A stretch of DNA of 64,000 nt from Neoceratodus forsteri (GCA_016271365.2 JADMNL010000023.1:609612001-609676000), one strand, 5' to 3'. Shown: positions 1 to 13,029, counted from the stretch's first letter. Numbers and translations: made by a program. Notes: a model not told the origin generated them from the sequence alone.

Positions 1-799
1 TGGGTGCTCAACTGGCGTTATTTATTGAAATGTTCATATGTACATCTTCATCTTTTCATTTTATTGCATTTATTGACAAATTATTTACATTTGAAATACA
101 GTCCTTGAGTACATCCATATACATCCCATTTTCATTTACTTAAACATCATATACACCAAGCCAAAGTCCGCCCCTTTATCTTCTTTTCCTGGCTTGATGT
201 ACCAACTGGCCTTTTTGTTGGCCAACCCAGTCTTTCCATTATTTTGTCTGTTCTTTGCTCAGATGTTTACCTGACTTCCACTTCCAGGCCTCTGGGGTGA
301 CAACCCCATGAGGTGCCCGACATGGCTGGATGTAGACCCAACCCATATCTAGCATTTTACCACCCTGTACACCCTGCACCTCCAAAGTGCTCTTTCTGTG
401 TCTCTTCCTCCATTCCCCTCCCCACCTGTTTCCACCTTCTTCACCAGCCCATCTGCCACTATTGTGATGGATGATGGGCTTCCCCTATTCCGCACCTCTT
501 CTTTTCCCACTCTTCCAGTGCCTCCCCACTTGAAGGTTGAATAGAGCTTTGCCAACTTCAGATAAATGTACTCATCATACCTATAATACCCCGCACATTC
601 ATAGAACAATGAAATGTAAAGTAACTTAACTTACCACAGAAAGATACCGGTAGTCACTGCCACGAGGAAGGTAGCTCACATGATACAGTGTGTACATACT
701 TTGACACTGTAACATGTGATATGCATCTGGTCAATGCACACCAGTAAGGTATATAATGAATAAACAAGTTATTATACTAATTGACTTTGGAGGAGGAAG
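1..799. other. No gene or classifiable repeat seen
   Basis: I see no splice-bounded exon, recognisable domain or clear repeat here. The sequence is ordinary AT-rich DNA with a pyrimidine-rich stretch around 390-520. Open frames in this stretch are short and low in complexity. Confidence 0.5.
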
Positions 800-1905
800 G
801 AAAGGGCTGATGCTGATGGGCACTACTCTGAGTGGAGATGGTAACTCAGTGGCAACCATCAGAGATCAGTGCTGGGGCCACTGTTTTCAACATTTTCATC
901 AATGATATAGTGTCTGGAGTCCCTAGAAGACTGTTTAAATTTGCTGATGATACGAGGCTTGCCAGTATTGTGGACTCCCTTGAGAATGGCGAAAGACTTC
1001 AGGAGGGCTCTGAATAAGCTGGTTGACTGGTCAGTTTCTTGGAATCTTAAGCGTCAATATGGCCAATGTAGGGTGTTACAAGTGGGGCTGATGAGGAGAA
1101 ACAGAGTTAGGACCTACCAACTATATAGGGTTGCTCCTGCTGCAGTGCAGAAGGAAAAGACCTAGATCAAAACAGACAGGGGCTAACGACACAAGTAGTG
1201 AACATCTGTTGTCAAAATGGCTGGAAGAATGTGTGTGGGGGTTGTTAAAGGTTGACCAATACAGCAGGAGAAGTAATTTTCCTCTTCATAAAGCCCTTGT
1301 CAGGCTCCAACTAGAGTAATGTGTATAGTTCTAGCCTCCCCACTGCAAAAGAACATTAAGGCAGTAGAGAGTATACAGAGGTAGCCAGTGACATGACGCA
1401 CTTTATTTCTTGATCTACTGGACAAATATCACAAGAATCCAATTGAAATGAGAAGGGTTTCCTGCATACATCTTCACATATCAGGATATTCTCCGTCATG
1501 CCACTGACTACTTCTGTACATCATAGAGACACCAAATTGATTAGAGATATAGAGTATAAATGCTATAAAAAGAGACTGGAAGACCTTAGTGCATACATTG
1601 AGGTGTAAAGGAGGCTGAGGGTGACATGATCTTATTTTCTTGTAGTTTAGATGGTGTCATCAAGGTTAAAAAGATGGAAATGTCTTATCTGGTTTCTCCA
1701 GTGGGATGTAAGGACAGGTTTTGATGTTCAGAAGGGGTGCATTCTGGATACCTTTCAAAGGCAGATCTTCCCCAGAGGATGATGAACATATGGAACAGCC
1801 AAGCAAAGAAATCATTGGACAGGAAGACAGTACAGAATAATTTAAAGATAAAGATTGGTCTAAATGGAGACCACTACTTTTAAACATCAAGATGATTAAT
1901 TAGGT
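800..1905 (+). mobile_element. CR1-like LINE fragment, 3' half of reverse transcriptase, decayed
   Basis: Conceptual translation in shifting frames gives the order expected of a CR1-type non-LTR reverse transcriptase. A segment near 870-960 reads like the domain B to C region, with FNIFINDI followed by KFADDT, the catalytic DD motif. Next comes a W-rich thumb-like segment near 1020-1060, then FPLHKALVRLQLE near 1280-1316, and a C-terminal RxxNIWNS-type motif near 1765-1800. Stops and frameshifts break the frame repeatedly, so it is a dead 5'-truncated copy. No poly-A tail or target duplication is clear. The family assignment rests on motif order, which related Jockey-superfamily LINEs share. 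Confidence 0.7.
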
Positions 1906-2456
1906 TAACAATCATACAGACATTTTACACACTCTGGATAACTGTTGCACAGACATTTGTGAAGAACTCAGTTCTGTCTCAAAAGAGATTGAATGTGGAC
2001 TTTTAGGCAACCTAGGATTGGACACTGTCTCTTTAAGAGGAATCAAATGTGTATATGAATATTGCTGATAGACAAGTGGATCAGTAGTTCTACCAAAATT
2101 AGTACATACCCAGATTATTTCAGTACTCTGGCTACATAAACAGTGGGCAGCTAATTTCATTAACTAACACAATAGTAGTAAATGACTAAATAGCACTGAC
2201 TTACTTGTCCTCACATTAGAGATAGGCAATAGGCAACTTGAAAAGAAACTTCAACAGTGAGCGCATCATAAATTAGAGCAGCTGACATGTGAAGGGTAAG
2301 AAAGCAAATGGAAAGCATAATTAGGAAAGGCTTTATGGTTTGGGATAAAAAGGTGGAATCAAGCTGAGTGCCTTTTAAGCAAGAGGAAGCTATCTCTGTG
2401 GGTCTTTCTGGAACTGAATGAATTGATAATTCTCAAGTTTCCCAGTGAGTGACTGA

Positions 2457-2458
<2 letters not shown>
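1906..2458. other. No gene seen
   Basis: AT-rich sequence with no recognised repeat, exon or RNA gene. Confidence 0.45.

Positions 2459-2521
<63 letters not shown>
2459..2521 (+). repeat. (TG)n microsatellite
   Basis: About 31 uninterrupted TG dinucleotides. Open frames on both strands made of alternating Cys-Val or Thr-His are artefacts of this tract. Confidence 0.98.
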
Positions 2522-2522
<1 letters not shown>

Positions 2523-3460
2523 ATTAATATGATTAGCCCCATGCTACAGGCAGATGCAGATTCAATAGGGAAAATAATAGTCTCCATAGCAGATTATTTT
2601 CACTGTTATTTTAGACCTGAGAACTACATTTTGCAATTCCATTTAAAGCAAGAATGATATTACTGTTTTAACGAGCAGCTACAGTATCTAGGAAAATGAC
2701 ATTTTAAGTCATTGTGTCCGAGGGAAGTCTAATTCAGAGTAATACACTATTGGGCCTTGTTCTCACTAGGGTTTAACCATCTGCACTTCATTGTATAATC
2801 TGTTTTGTTACAATTTATTGTCAATTTGTATTGCTTTGCTTAGTGTAGCCTATTAGTTGTAACTTATTGTTGCACTCTTCTCTTCCTCTCTTCCCAGGAC
2901 ATATCTGAAAACAAGTTATGTCAGCTCAGTATGTCTTTTCTGGTAAATCATCTGAAAGAAATAAAATAAAGGCGTGCGTGATGGACTTATAATGCAGTAC
3001 AGTATTCTTAAAGGATCCACCCAAGATTGGCCTAGGTACCATCTTCACAAGGGAAATCTGTAACTGTTAGATCAGCTATTAGATGGTCTATCTATACCTG
3101 AATGTCATTTCCCAAAATAGATGCAACTGAGGCAAAAGGAGCAAATCACATTCATGGCAATTTTTTTACCATAATTTGAGACTTTTGTCACAAATGGATG
3201 CATCTTTGGAAAACAGCAGCAGGGTTGCTCAGACAAAATCAGGTGGACGCAGGCATAGGCATAGCATGCATTTGTATCCACATTCAATGTAGCTTTTTCT
3301 GTCCTTAATTTAGTGGCAATCTATGTTCATTGTAATTACTGTATATGTCAATGTAATGTTTTCTAAGTTTTAGGCTTTAACACAGTATCAGTTTTAAAGT
3401 GGAACAGTCAGCACTTAGAGCCCCACACTCAAGTGTGGAACTGGTCCCAATCTGCACTTT
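2522..3460. other. No gene seen
   Basis: AT-rich sequence without a recognised exon or repeat. The ATAAAATAAA near 2961 is a chance polyadenylation-like string with no gene attached. Confidence 0.45.
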
Positions 3461-3871
3461 GGCAGGGATATTCAAAGGGTTTGTGCATGGTGCAATAGTG
3501 TTGTGCCATCGCAACCACTGATTACCTCAGCATGATATTCAAAGGGGATGTTGTGCCGCCAAATCTCAATCGCCAGGGTGCACCAGTAATATGTGGCACA
3601 AATGCAGGGTGTGCCCATGCATATTCGCACATCCCGATATTCAGCCCTGGATGTGCGATGCGCGATGCAGGCACACACCCACCTTGCACCGCATGGAGGG
3701 GGCACAAAGTTCCACTGAAAAAGAAAGGAGCAAGGCCTGGCCACCACTGGTGAACTGACATATTGCAGGGCGCAACACGGCAGTCACTAGCTGTGGGTGG
3801 CCACCTGACCTCCAGAGCCAAAGGCCAGGCTTCGCCCCCCACGGCCCATTGCAGGGTTTGTATAAATAAAT

Positions 3872-4292
3872 ATGCCCTGGTGGCCAGTGGACCTGCACCC
3901 CAGCCCAATCATGGACTTAGTATATGTAAAAGAATCCCTGGTGGTCTAGTGGACGCATCCCAGCCCCGATCATGGGCTTTGTAAATGTAATATATCTCTG
4001 GTGGTTCAGTGGACCCTACCCTCACCCGATCACGGGCGTCATGAAATAAATACATTCCCTGGTGGCCCAGTGGACCTGCTACCCAGCCCGATCATGGGTT
4101 TTGTATAAATAATAGTATCCCTGGTTGTCCAGTGGACTGAACCCAGCCCGATCGTGGGTGCAGTAAAAGAATAGTATCCCTGGTGGTCCAGTGGACCCGC
4201 TGCCAAGCCAATCGTGGGCTTTATAAAGAAAAACTCCCTGGTGGTCCTGCTGTACCCACCTCCCCCCACCCACTCAGACCACTTCAGCCCTC
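3872..4292 (+). repeat. 60-bp minisatellite, left arm of foldback copy 1
   Basis: Seven units start near 3875, 3935, 3995, 4056, 4118, 4177 and 4235. Each has a CCCTGGTGGTCYAGTGG head, a CAGCCCGATCNTGGGC middle and an AT-rich tail such as GTATAAATAA. Units differ by substitutions and small indels, so this is an old array. Confidence 0.9.
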
Positions 4293-4619
4293 CCCCCAAT
4301 CAGCAGTGGGCAGCAGCTCACCACCCACAAGCCTGGCTGCCGCCAACTGACAGCATGCAGGTATGCGCCCATTGGTCCACAGCATGGGCCAATGGGAATG
4401 CAGACTGCACCGTACTACCAGTTCGATATGTGAATGGAATTAACTGACATATCAGAACTGAGTGGTACAGTATAGTCTGCACGCTGTGGACCAATGGGTG
4501 TACAGCATTACTGTATGCTGTCAGTTGGTGGGTGGCGGGCGACTTGTGGGTGGGTAGTTGCTGCCCGCTGATGGGGAGGTATGGGTTTGAGTGGGTGGGG
4601 AGGGGAACTGCTAGACCAG

Positions 4620-4940
4620 TAAGGAGTTTTTCTTTACAAAGCCCACAATCGGCTTGGCAGTGGGTCCACTGGACCACCAGGGATACTTTTCTTTTACTAC
4701 ACCCATGATCGGCTGGGTACAGTCCACTGGACCACCAGGGATACTATTCTTTTACTATGCCCATGATCAGGCTGGGTTCATCCACTGACCACCAGGGATA
4801 CTATTCTTTTACTACGCCGAGATCAGGTGGTAGCAGGTCCACTGGACCACCAGGGATACATTTAGTTCTATTAAGCCTGCGATCAGGCTGGGGAGCAGGT
4901 CCACTGGACCACCAGGGATTTTACAACTTTACTAAGCCCG
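4620..4940 (-). repeat. 60-bp minisatellite, inverted right arm of foldback copy 1
   Basis: About five units of the same minisatellite in reverse orientation, with GGACCACCAGGG near 4670, 4730, 4787, 4846 and 4906. Unit number differs from the left arm, so the arms have gained or lost units independently. Confidence 0.9.
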
Positions 4941-5365
4941 CGATCGCGCTGGGGTGCTTTGTCGCTGAGGGGCAGGGGCATCGGTCCCCGATGGCTGCAG
5001 CCTGGCAGGGCACCAGGCGCAAGTCACCGGGATCAGTGCACCTACATTTAAATGGGTCCATGATAGCATGCAAATGGCCCCATTTGCACCTTGCATGCAT
5101 AATGGCACCATTTGATACACACCACTGAAGATCATGGTTCCTGCACCTAGCGAACTGCACTTGCGCATCCCCTGCTCCTCTCTTGCCACTTGCACTGGCA
5201 CAGTGCCACTGCACCATGCGTAATGTGGCTGCCATGGTGCCATATTCAATGGTGCTGAGCCATGGCGCAGCACTGTTGACTATCACCCAGTCCATGTCCT
5301 GGCATGATCCCAGTTGCACTGTACCCAGGCTTTCTCCCTGCCTGGCACAGTCTGAATATCCGCCC

Positions 5366-7000
5366 TTTGTGTACAAAAACATATTTTTTAACTTACTGTT
5401 TACTAGAGTATAGTAAATTACATCTAACTGATCCTGCTGACTATCAAGCTGATATTTGCATAAGAGAGAGATCTGCATGTTACCAGAAATGCCAGCATTC
5501 CCTGCAGATGATGTCAGAGTAGTGGAGATACAATAGCCTGCAGTGTATGTTGCAGCTTTTATAGACTTCTATCAGATGTTTGCTGGTCTCGCTGCTCTTG
5601 TGGGGATAAGTACAGTCCTCACAGAATGTAATTCACTCTGGGCCATATGCACTAAAGGGCCAAAGGGTATGCACAAAAGGTACATACCCACCCATGCAGC
5701 TTTGCACCCACAGAAAGGTGCACACCAGCCATTATTCACTATCGCTAGCCACCTGTCCAAGGCTCTGCTCCTCTGGCATGAAGTCACATGTTTGCTAGAA
5801 AGCAGTTCTGTAGAAGTGGTGTGTGTGATCCAGGCAGGCATCCAATCAGATGCCTGCCCTGGGACCCAGGGTGGATGCCTTATGCATGCCTGTGGGGAGC
5901 TTGGGAAGGTGTGGAACACCCAAAGTGGAACAGGGACACCTGTGGGTACCCAACAATTACACTGACATATGTTGCGAAGGGCAAATGCAGCATAGACTAT
6001 TCATGTGTCACTGTGGACCACATGCCAAAGTGCAAGGTGCCATATAGGTCTATCAAGATGGGGATGCAATGCAACCCACAGGAAGGCTGTACACGATTCA
6101 GTGCCAGCTGCAATTGTTGGGGATACTGTCTGTGGTCATGCAGTGCAACCATTGTTATGTGTACGTATGTGACCCTATATTTGCACAACATAAAGGGATA
6201 GCTAGGTGAACAGAATGAGGGTGGGTGTGGGGTCCAGTAGAAAAGTCTGTACTGCACAGGTCAGGATATAGTGTGGTGATGCCACTCACCATATGGCATA
6301 TTAAATTGGTCTCTGTCCCACTGTAAGCTGCATCTATACATATTGTGTCTGACAGGGAGTCAGCTGTTAGGGCTGCATAGCATTATGTTTTGCCTTGTGT
6401 GCAGTGGCTATGTGCTGCCTGTTATTTGGATTCAATGGATCGGCTGGAAAATGGCCACACAACTAGAAGGGTGACTGCCCCCTGCAATAGAGATGTTGCC
6501 CTGTTATGTGGACCTGTTACTATGCATCTTTGCTATTGTGGCAGGTGGTGAGATAATGCTGTGTGCCTTTCTCCATACTTATGTCAGGGGCACCTGGTGA
6601 TAGGGCCATGCCAGTCACAGGGCTCTGTATGCATTGAGCTGGTAGTGTAACACAGTTATTGCAGGGTCCCCCTGCCATAACTCACTCACCCCAGTGGGCA
6701 GCACTCCATGCAATTCCATGCTTTGTGAATCACACAGAATGATGACTCTCTCCCCAGACCACCCATGGCACTGCTTTCTGAGCAACTGGGCATCCAGTGT
6801 GGAACTGGCTGGCTAAATTTTGTGAATGCTGCCAGGGATCTTCCAGACCCCTGTGTGGTGTGGTGGGTAGGGAGGCTGGCTCTGATGGAGCAGGTCCTGG
6901 TGTTCATGCATATGGTTGCCTATGCACATCGAATATGTGGTGCACAGGCTTTGCATAGGCCCCTCTGGCAGAATAGTGAGACCAGGAAACAAAGATCAGA
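5366..7000. other. Unclassified GC-richer sequence, possibly a decayed DNA element
   Basis: No gene is recognised. Sequence from 5630 to 7000 is richer in GC than its flanks. It starts with a GGGCCATATGCACTAAAGGG-like motif and ends with a loosely inverse motif near 6930-6975 (GGCCTATGCAAAG on the minus strand). That hints at a decayed inverted-repeat element, but the match is weak. Open frames here have no recognisable domain. Confidence 0.3.
6848..6908 (+). repeat. tRNA-like repeat segment, third copy
   Basis: About 55 bp from TGTGGTGTGGTGGGTAGGGA to GGAGCAGGTCCTGG match, in reverse orientation, the core segments near 8225-8300 and 61440-61500. The spacing of an A-box-like TGGTGTGGTGGGTAG and a following B-box-like GGTCCTGG is tRNA-like. 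Here the B-box end is disrupted. It may be a SINE head or a fragment of the larger element. Confidence 0.55.
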
Positions 7001-7987
7001 GCTTATAAAACTCTAATATACATTGCCAGCTTTTTGAATGTCCAACTGCTAAAGCTCTGCTTATGCATCAGCTGCAGGGATTCTGAGATTTCTAAAATTT
7101 TTGCAACAGCATATGGAACCATTGAGTCAGCATGATCGGCCAGAAATGATCTACTATACTACAGTAAACAGTGTAAACAGTAATTTAAAAAATTGCACAA
7201 ATGTACAAGTTGGGACCGAACCCATACTTGGGAGTGGGGCTCTTAGTGCTGGCTGTTCCCTTTAAATATTTCATTGAAGAAGTACTAAATCCACTGTCCA
7301 TCTCAAATATGTATCGCTGTCCACAACTGACCTAACAATTGCTGTCTCTGTGAAATCAGTCTGTTGTCATCGTACGAACTTTGATTTTTATAGGAAGTAC
7401 TGTGCTGTCAGAAAATCTGTTGAATACTTTTACAGATGACTTCATGGATAATTTAACACAAGCATTCTGCAAAACTCAAGAAAGACATGTGAGATTGAAA
7501 CAGGCATTTTCTAGTATATTGTCATTGTCAAACAGTATATTTATTAAAATATAAACTGAAATGTGTTAAGTGTTCATACTCCATATTATTGCATTGAAAA
7601 TGTTGTAAAATGGGCTGCACTGGGATTTTAAGTTGATATTAGTTGTAATGTAGCAGTGATTTGAATGATGTGTTAGTCCTGATGCAGTGTTATCAAGAAA
7701 TATTTTTAACTTTCTAGACTTTATCCTTTTCACAATTTATTTGGTACACAAGTCAGTCAGTCACTCTGGCTCAAAAAAAAGATTATTTAAATGCTCTCTA
7801 CCAACAGTATTGTGGTCTTTGCAGCTGTGCTAAAACAGTATGCTATAACAAACTATTGCTGCATTGGCTACAGAGTTTTTAGCTATTGCATTCATACACT
7901 GTTGCTGGGGTGGGAAGATAAAGAACACATTGGTATAACAACTGAGTTGTAGTTCTTGCAAAGTGAAAGTAACTGTTCTCCAGGGCT
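7001..7987. other. No gene seen
   Basis: AT-rich sequence with no recognised exon or repeat. Confidence 0.45.
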
Positions 7988-8506
7988 GTGTGATAACAGC
8001 AATTGCTGAGAGCGATCGCTATTATGGGAGTGCATTTTCACCAAAAAGCAATTTGGCGATATGGACTTAAAGGTGATCGGGCACACACAGTACAGTAACT
8101 GTGTGGAGGGGCTTGCCCCACAACCCTCAAATTATATATTCTCGACTCCAGGAGGGTGCATGTCAAGAAGGGGGCACAGTCTGCTTTAAAATAAATTTAC
8201 ATGCCACAGCCATGAGAACAAGCAACATTTTTTCCAGACCCCAGCCCCAAACCCAGGACCTGCTCCATCAGAGCCAGCCTCCCTACCCACCACACCACAC
8301 ACAGTTGGCTCAGCAGAGCCTGCACACTAGAGGGTAACAACCCTCTTCCCTATCCCTCCCTTCCCTCACTATAAACCCTTTCTGCTCTCCCATTCCTCTC
8401 CTCGCAGTCACAGTCATAGCCATCCCTGGAGGTTGCTCATGATAATAGCACTCACATATGGGTCACCATATTGATGGTCACCCATATGCTAGCTCTGTTA
8501 TCATAG
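7988..8506. mobile_element. Short inverted-repeat element with tRNA-like core (copy 1)
   Basis: The ends are imperfect inverted repeats: TGTGATAACAGC at the left and the complement of TATGATAACAGAGC at the right. Inside, on the minus strand near 8225-8330, is a tRNA-like segment (TGGTGTGGTGGGTAGGG, then GGTCCTGGGTTTGGGG). The right third contains repeated CATATGGGTCACC motifs. A second full copy lies at about 61204-61708, which confirms it as a dispersed unit. It encodes no protein and its class is uncertain. Confidence 0.65.
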
Positions 8507-10063
8507 GATCCTGCTCTCCAGACATGAAGCTTTTCCAATGATATTTTCCCTTGCAAAATGACTTTTTACAGCCTTGGTAAAATTAAGAAAATATTTCAAA
8601 AATAAAGACTGATTTTCATGTCCAATTACTTACTTCCAGAAGGATGATGTACCACTAACCTTTCATGCAACTAGCAGTGACAATAAGTTGTAGCCATTAT
8701 AATGTCAAGGCAATATTCCATATGATTTTCCTGTCCCTTCTTCATGATTCAAATCAAACCAAAATTCAGTGATGAGTTAGCATGTCATGTTGGAATGGAA
8801 TGGGGATGCACAGTACTGCAGTTCAGATAGTAAAATTAAAGTCTAACCAGATACAGAAAAAGAAGCTAGGGATTGGTACTGTTTAAAATGTATCCCAGGT
8901 ACATAAAAGTGAACTAAATGAAGTGCAAAAACACTTTAAGGGTAAACAGAAATGCAGACCTCCCTTCATCAAATGTATACCTTCTTCCATAAAAGGTGCT
9001 GGGTCCCTCTAATGTGTTTCCATTTCCACCAGTGTTAAAGTTCATCTATACATGATGTTGTCGTGTTGCTGTGCTATTACTTGCTACAGTATATGATAAT
9101 ATAAATAGGCACAGGAGGCTACAAGCAAGGTACTTATGCAGAATTCATAATTAACGATACAAACTAGGAATGTTAGAATATCAAACTATTCATGCAAAAC
9201 ATTTCTACTGTGAACATGCCAAACAAAAAAAATTAAAATACCATGGAGTAGTGTTTCTTAGAGGAGTTTATTTAATTTAACACTGACTAGGAAACACCAC
9301 TATAGTCAGAAGCTTTGCACAGTCTGAAGAACGTTGCAGATTTTACTTCTTACTGCAGTCCAATGTTTACTCAGCAAAGAAGTGTCATCTGTGCTATTAA
9401 TATTAATAACACAGGCCATCTCATTTATCTTGATTAACAAGACTGTCCTTCATAAATCTTCAATTAGCACCCGGTGACTTATTTTCTACTCCTTGAATTC
9501 AAAAGGACAGATTAAAGTCCTTCAGTCAGCTTCTCACTGGAAAGGAGAAATCAAGCAGAAACTACATTCTGGTACTCATCTGAGGTGGTGAATCAGGTCC
9601 AATTTGGACAGGACTGGGTTCAATGATCAAGGTCAATGACACGCTCATGGTATCAGGTGTACTGCAAACTTGGTAGATGACAAAATGATTATATCTGGAA
9701 TAGACAACACCTGCCTGTCAATTCAAAACCTAAGTGAAGTGTTCCTGTTGTTTACAAATCTCTGTTTATGATCAAAGGAACAATTTATATTTATATCCCA
9801 CCTGTACAATTTATCATGATATACATTTTGGTTACTACATATCTTGAAATCATTTCATCAAACTTAGCTCCAATATGTGACAGGGGCATCAGGGGAGCAT
9901 GGAGTAGAACAATTCACAAAGTTTGATTAAGCATGAAGAAATTTATAGCATTGTTCCAAATATTCCCTGCTGCAGGATGAAATCTGTCAAGACATTTTTC
10001 ATGGGACAAAACATTGAGTAGGCAAAGTTTAAGGGTTTTTACTCCGCTTTATATCTTCTCATG
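8507..10063. other. No gene seen
   Basis: AT-rich sequence with no recognisable exon, repeat or RNA gene. Confidence 0.45.
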
Positions 10064-10085
10064 GTCTCTCTCTCTCTCTCTCTCT
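10064..10085 (+). repeat. (TC)n microsatellite
   Basis: Eleven TC units without interruption. Confidence 0.95.
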
Positions 10086-11506
10086 AAACATTGTAGGATT
10101 TCTGTGTTGGGATTATTTGCACATTTATGTTAACATAATGCAACACAGTACAAACGAAAAGACTGAAGTAGAGACTGATGAATCTCTGAACCCAAGTTCA
10201 TTTAGTACCAAGTCTAGTGCATAAAATAGAGGGATTGGAATCCTTACTATGGGTGTTACTAAACCTCAGTGTGAAGTTAAAAGCATTAGCAAATGGAAAT
10301 AATTGCCAAGTTCAAAACACAGAACTGAGTCACATGTTAATTACAACACTAAAGAGAGTTTTAATGGTATACCATGAAAAGGATGAGGAACAAGGGAGAG
10401 GGAATAAAGGTAACATAATGTGGGCACACCTCAAGTGGACGTACTGGACTTGTGGGCATTGTGCAATGAGGGTGCCACCCTAATTCCCATTCCCCATTGT
10501 GCTCTGGTACACTGTGCCTGTGTCATTCTGCCTCCCACTCTCTGATGTGCCAGGGCACTGAGGTGATTATATTAATGTGGTGGGGTGGGTAGCACAGTCA
10601 CCCACAGTGGGGGATGAGGGTGTGCCCCTCATCAGCCACACTACCTTCCATTGTGCCCTCTGTGTCTGCAGTGTGGTTGCTGGGCACTGTCATTACTTGC
10701 AGTCTTTTGACTGTGCCTGACTTTCCCACAAACATTTGCTTCTGCCCATAATTGTAGGAACCATTTAATAAAAGCAGCATTTGCTTGTATGCTCAACATG
10801 GGCAAATACTCACTGCTATTCAATAGTACAACTTTAAAAGAGTATAATCTGTGGTAGAGTTGTCAGCTCTAGGTACATATCAGAGTTGTTGGTTCAATAG
10901 CTAGTACAACATCTTCAGGGGTTGGTAAACCAGAAACAAGGTGGGTACTACTGTAGTCCTGAAGGCAAAACTTGGGGTAACTGACACTGTGGTGTAGCAT
11001 GAGGATTGGGATGCTGCACTGTCGTTGTGCCATTCTTTGGATGAGGCTTTTGACTGTGTCTCTTTGTCTATTTCAGTAGCGGTTCATGCAGATGTTAAGA
11101 TCCAATAGTTTACATCACAAAAGGGAGTTTTCCTAATATGCTGACCAATATTCCCCGTCAATAAAACAGGTCCAAGTAACACACCCAAGGATGCACCATC
11201 ACAGCTCAGGGTGTCTTCCATGGCCAAAATCAATCAATCAATCACTCAGTTATTAATCCTGATGGGAAACACGTGCATGCTGATTCAAAATATCACCCTT
11301 TCCAGTTTAAACCCTGATAAATGGAGAAATAAATGCACAAATAATGATCGCACACATTCAAACTACAAAACTGTGGAGACATGAGAGGGACTGCCTAACA
11401 GTGGGGTATAGTTTAAGAGCACCCAGAGTCTGAGGTTGGAGACTTAGGATATTACAGAAGAAAGGATTCATACAGAAGTATAATTTGTTAGTCTGCAAAA
11501 ACGTCA
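10086..11506. other. No gene seen; GC-richer patch at 10410-10760
   Basis: The patch at 10410-10760 is enriched in GTGGG and CACTG strings and looks like old repeat sequence. I could not match it to a family or to another copy in the window. Confidence 0.35.
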
Positions 11507-11557
11507 CATATATATATATATATATACAGTATACAAATATATATATATATATATGTA
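11507..11557 (+). repeat. (TA)n microsatellite, interrupted
   Basis: Two TA runs are separated by CAGTATACAAA. Confidence 0.95.
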
Positions 11558-12363
11558 TTATCAACAGTGCATTTCTGACACCATAATATTCATGTTCAGT
11601 GTATTTGTGCATTGTCAGATATTGTTAAAACAGATTGTTCAGCTCATTTTGCAGGTAATGACTCATAGCATTACACATGGCCACCATTCTCAGGTTATAA
11701 AGATCTCTTCTGATTAGGTTACTGTTAAATGTTCATGTTAGAGTCATACTGTTGATATATTAGGATGGTAGTGCCTCATGCTTTTGATGATATACTGTAC
11801 AACAATATATCAGTGTTTAATTTTTTCATTACAGGCATGGCACAATTGTGTGAACTTTAAACAAATTCAAAATCCTATATCTTGTTCCAGAATGATAAGA
11901 AAATGAAAAGAAACATTTTGTATCTTACTATTTTGCCAAATGAACAATATTGCTATAAAAAAATTCTGTAGAATGAATAATTTCTGTGTTTGTTTTAATC
12001 TGCATTCTGAGACCCCCACGTGATAGTGTAAATTTATTTTGCATATTTACATATCACAGATTTCAATTTAGTTCTGTTTCATGTGAATACAGGTCACCAA
12101 GCCCAGATCCTGTGAAGCCACAAGCAACTGCTTAAGTTTAGATTCACACAAGAAAAAAAATCCTAGTACAAAACTAAAGAGATCATACCAAGTATTTACA
12201 TGTGTATGTGAAAAACAAGTCCCATTTAGGATGTAGGATATAGCAGCTTTGTCCACTTTGGAAAATCCTGTCTAATGCACTGGGACTGCTCCATTGAGAT
12301 TTTATGATCCTTCATTCACAGGATCTATAAGACACTGCACTTAAGTTTTATAGTACTTTGTAA

Positions 12364-12445
12364 CATGGGGAAGAGATTCTGAAGTAATCCTCAGCTGCTT
12401 GAGAATTAATCAATGCTACAGTACCTATTAATTCTCTTCCCATGA
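12364..12445. repeat. Small hairpin with CATGGGGAAGAG ends
   Basis: CATGGGGAAGAGATT at the left pairs with AATTCTCTTCCCATG at the right. The interior has CTGCTTGAGAATTAAT, which recurs in the palindrome at 13030-13240, so the two are probably related short elements. Confidence 0.6.
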
Positions 12446-13029
12446 GTTTCCTGTCCATGCTGTGGGTAATGGTTGCTGTACTGAGAGTGGCAAGAGTCAC
12501 CATTGACACTCTGCTCCCATGATTTTGTCTCCCTTAGTTTGATCTTGCCTGCCTATGAGAAGTGAGCAGCATGGTCATTGTGTGCCAGATCTTTGTGCCA
12601 TGCTTCTTCATTTGTGGAACCATAACTGTACATACAGAAAAATAATAAAATGTCATCATGCTTTCAGAATGTGACATGCAGTGAAATATTTATGCCAGGA
12701 CACAGACCCTTTTCTCCATGTACAAAGTTAGCCATGTCCTCTGTAACAACCCATATTCTACCAAAGGATGTAAATGTGTTCTGCGCTTAAATTGCTAAAT
12801 GATTATAGCAACCAGCATGAGTTGATGAGCTGCAAAAACAATGAGGTAGAATTGCAATTTTTTTCTCTCTTTTCGCTCACATCTGGGATCAACTCATATT
12901 CTTGGGCAACTTCATTGGATCTTACATATAAAATAAATGTCTGGCCAGCACAATTTCCAAGAAACATTGTTCTGCCAGTACAGTTCCACTTACACTTCAC
13001 GTGGCATGGTACAGTTACAATTCTGATTT
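12446..13029. other. No gene seen
   Basis: AT-rich sequence without a recognised exon or repeat. Confidence 0.4.

Larger units (their letters stand above)
3461..5365. mobile_element. Foldback element with inverted minisatellite arms (copy 1, complete)
   Basis: The whole 1.9 kb segment is one long imperfect palindrome centred near 4440. The outer ends are inverted copies of a GGATATTCA-type motif: GGCAGGGATATTCA at 3461, and the complement of GGGCGGATATTCA at about 5353-5365. The left arm carries seven direct units of about 60 bp beginning CCCTGGTGGTCCAGTGG (about 3875-4290). The right arm carries five inverted units ending GGACCACCAGGG (about 4655-4920). The centre (4290-4620) is GC-rich and also pairs with itself. 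There is no transposase, so if mobile it is non-autonomous. A target duplication is not clear. Several overlapping open frames on both strands are by-products of the symmetry. Confidence 0.85.

Noticed and set aside
2390..2657. Open frames of alternating Cys-Val or Thr-His at the GT tract
   Set aside because: They are translations of a dinucleotide repeat, as are similar frames near 39510 and 51430.
3472..5478. Many overlapping open frames on both strands, up to 185 codons
   Set aside because: They follow the foldback symmetry and the 60-bp unit (a multiple of three keeps frames open). No domain is present and opposite strands mirror each other.
5543..6257. Open frames up to 140 codons in GC-richer sequence
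   Set aside because: Overlapping on both strands, no domain, no splice or start context. Length is compatible with composition.
5630..6990. A DNA transposon with GGGCCATATGCA ends
   Set aside because: The inverse match at the right end is short and needs gaps. Kept only as unclassified sequence.
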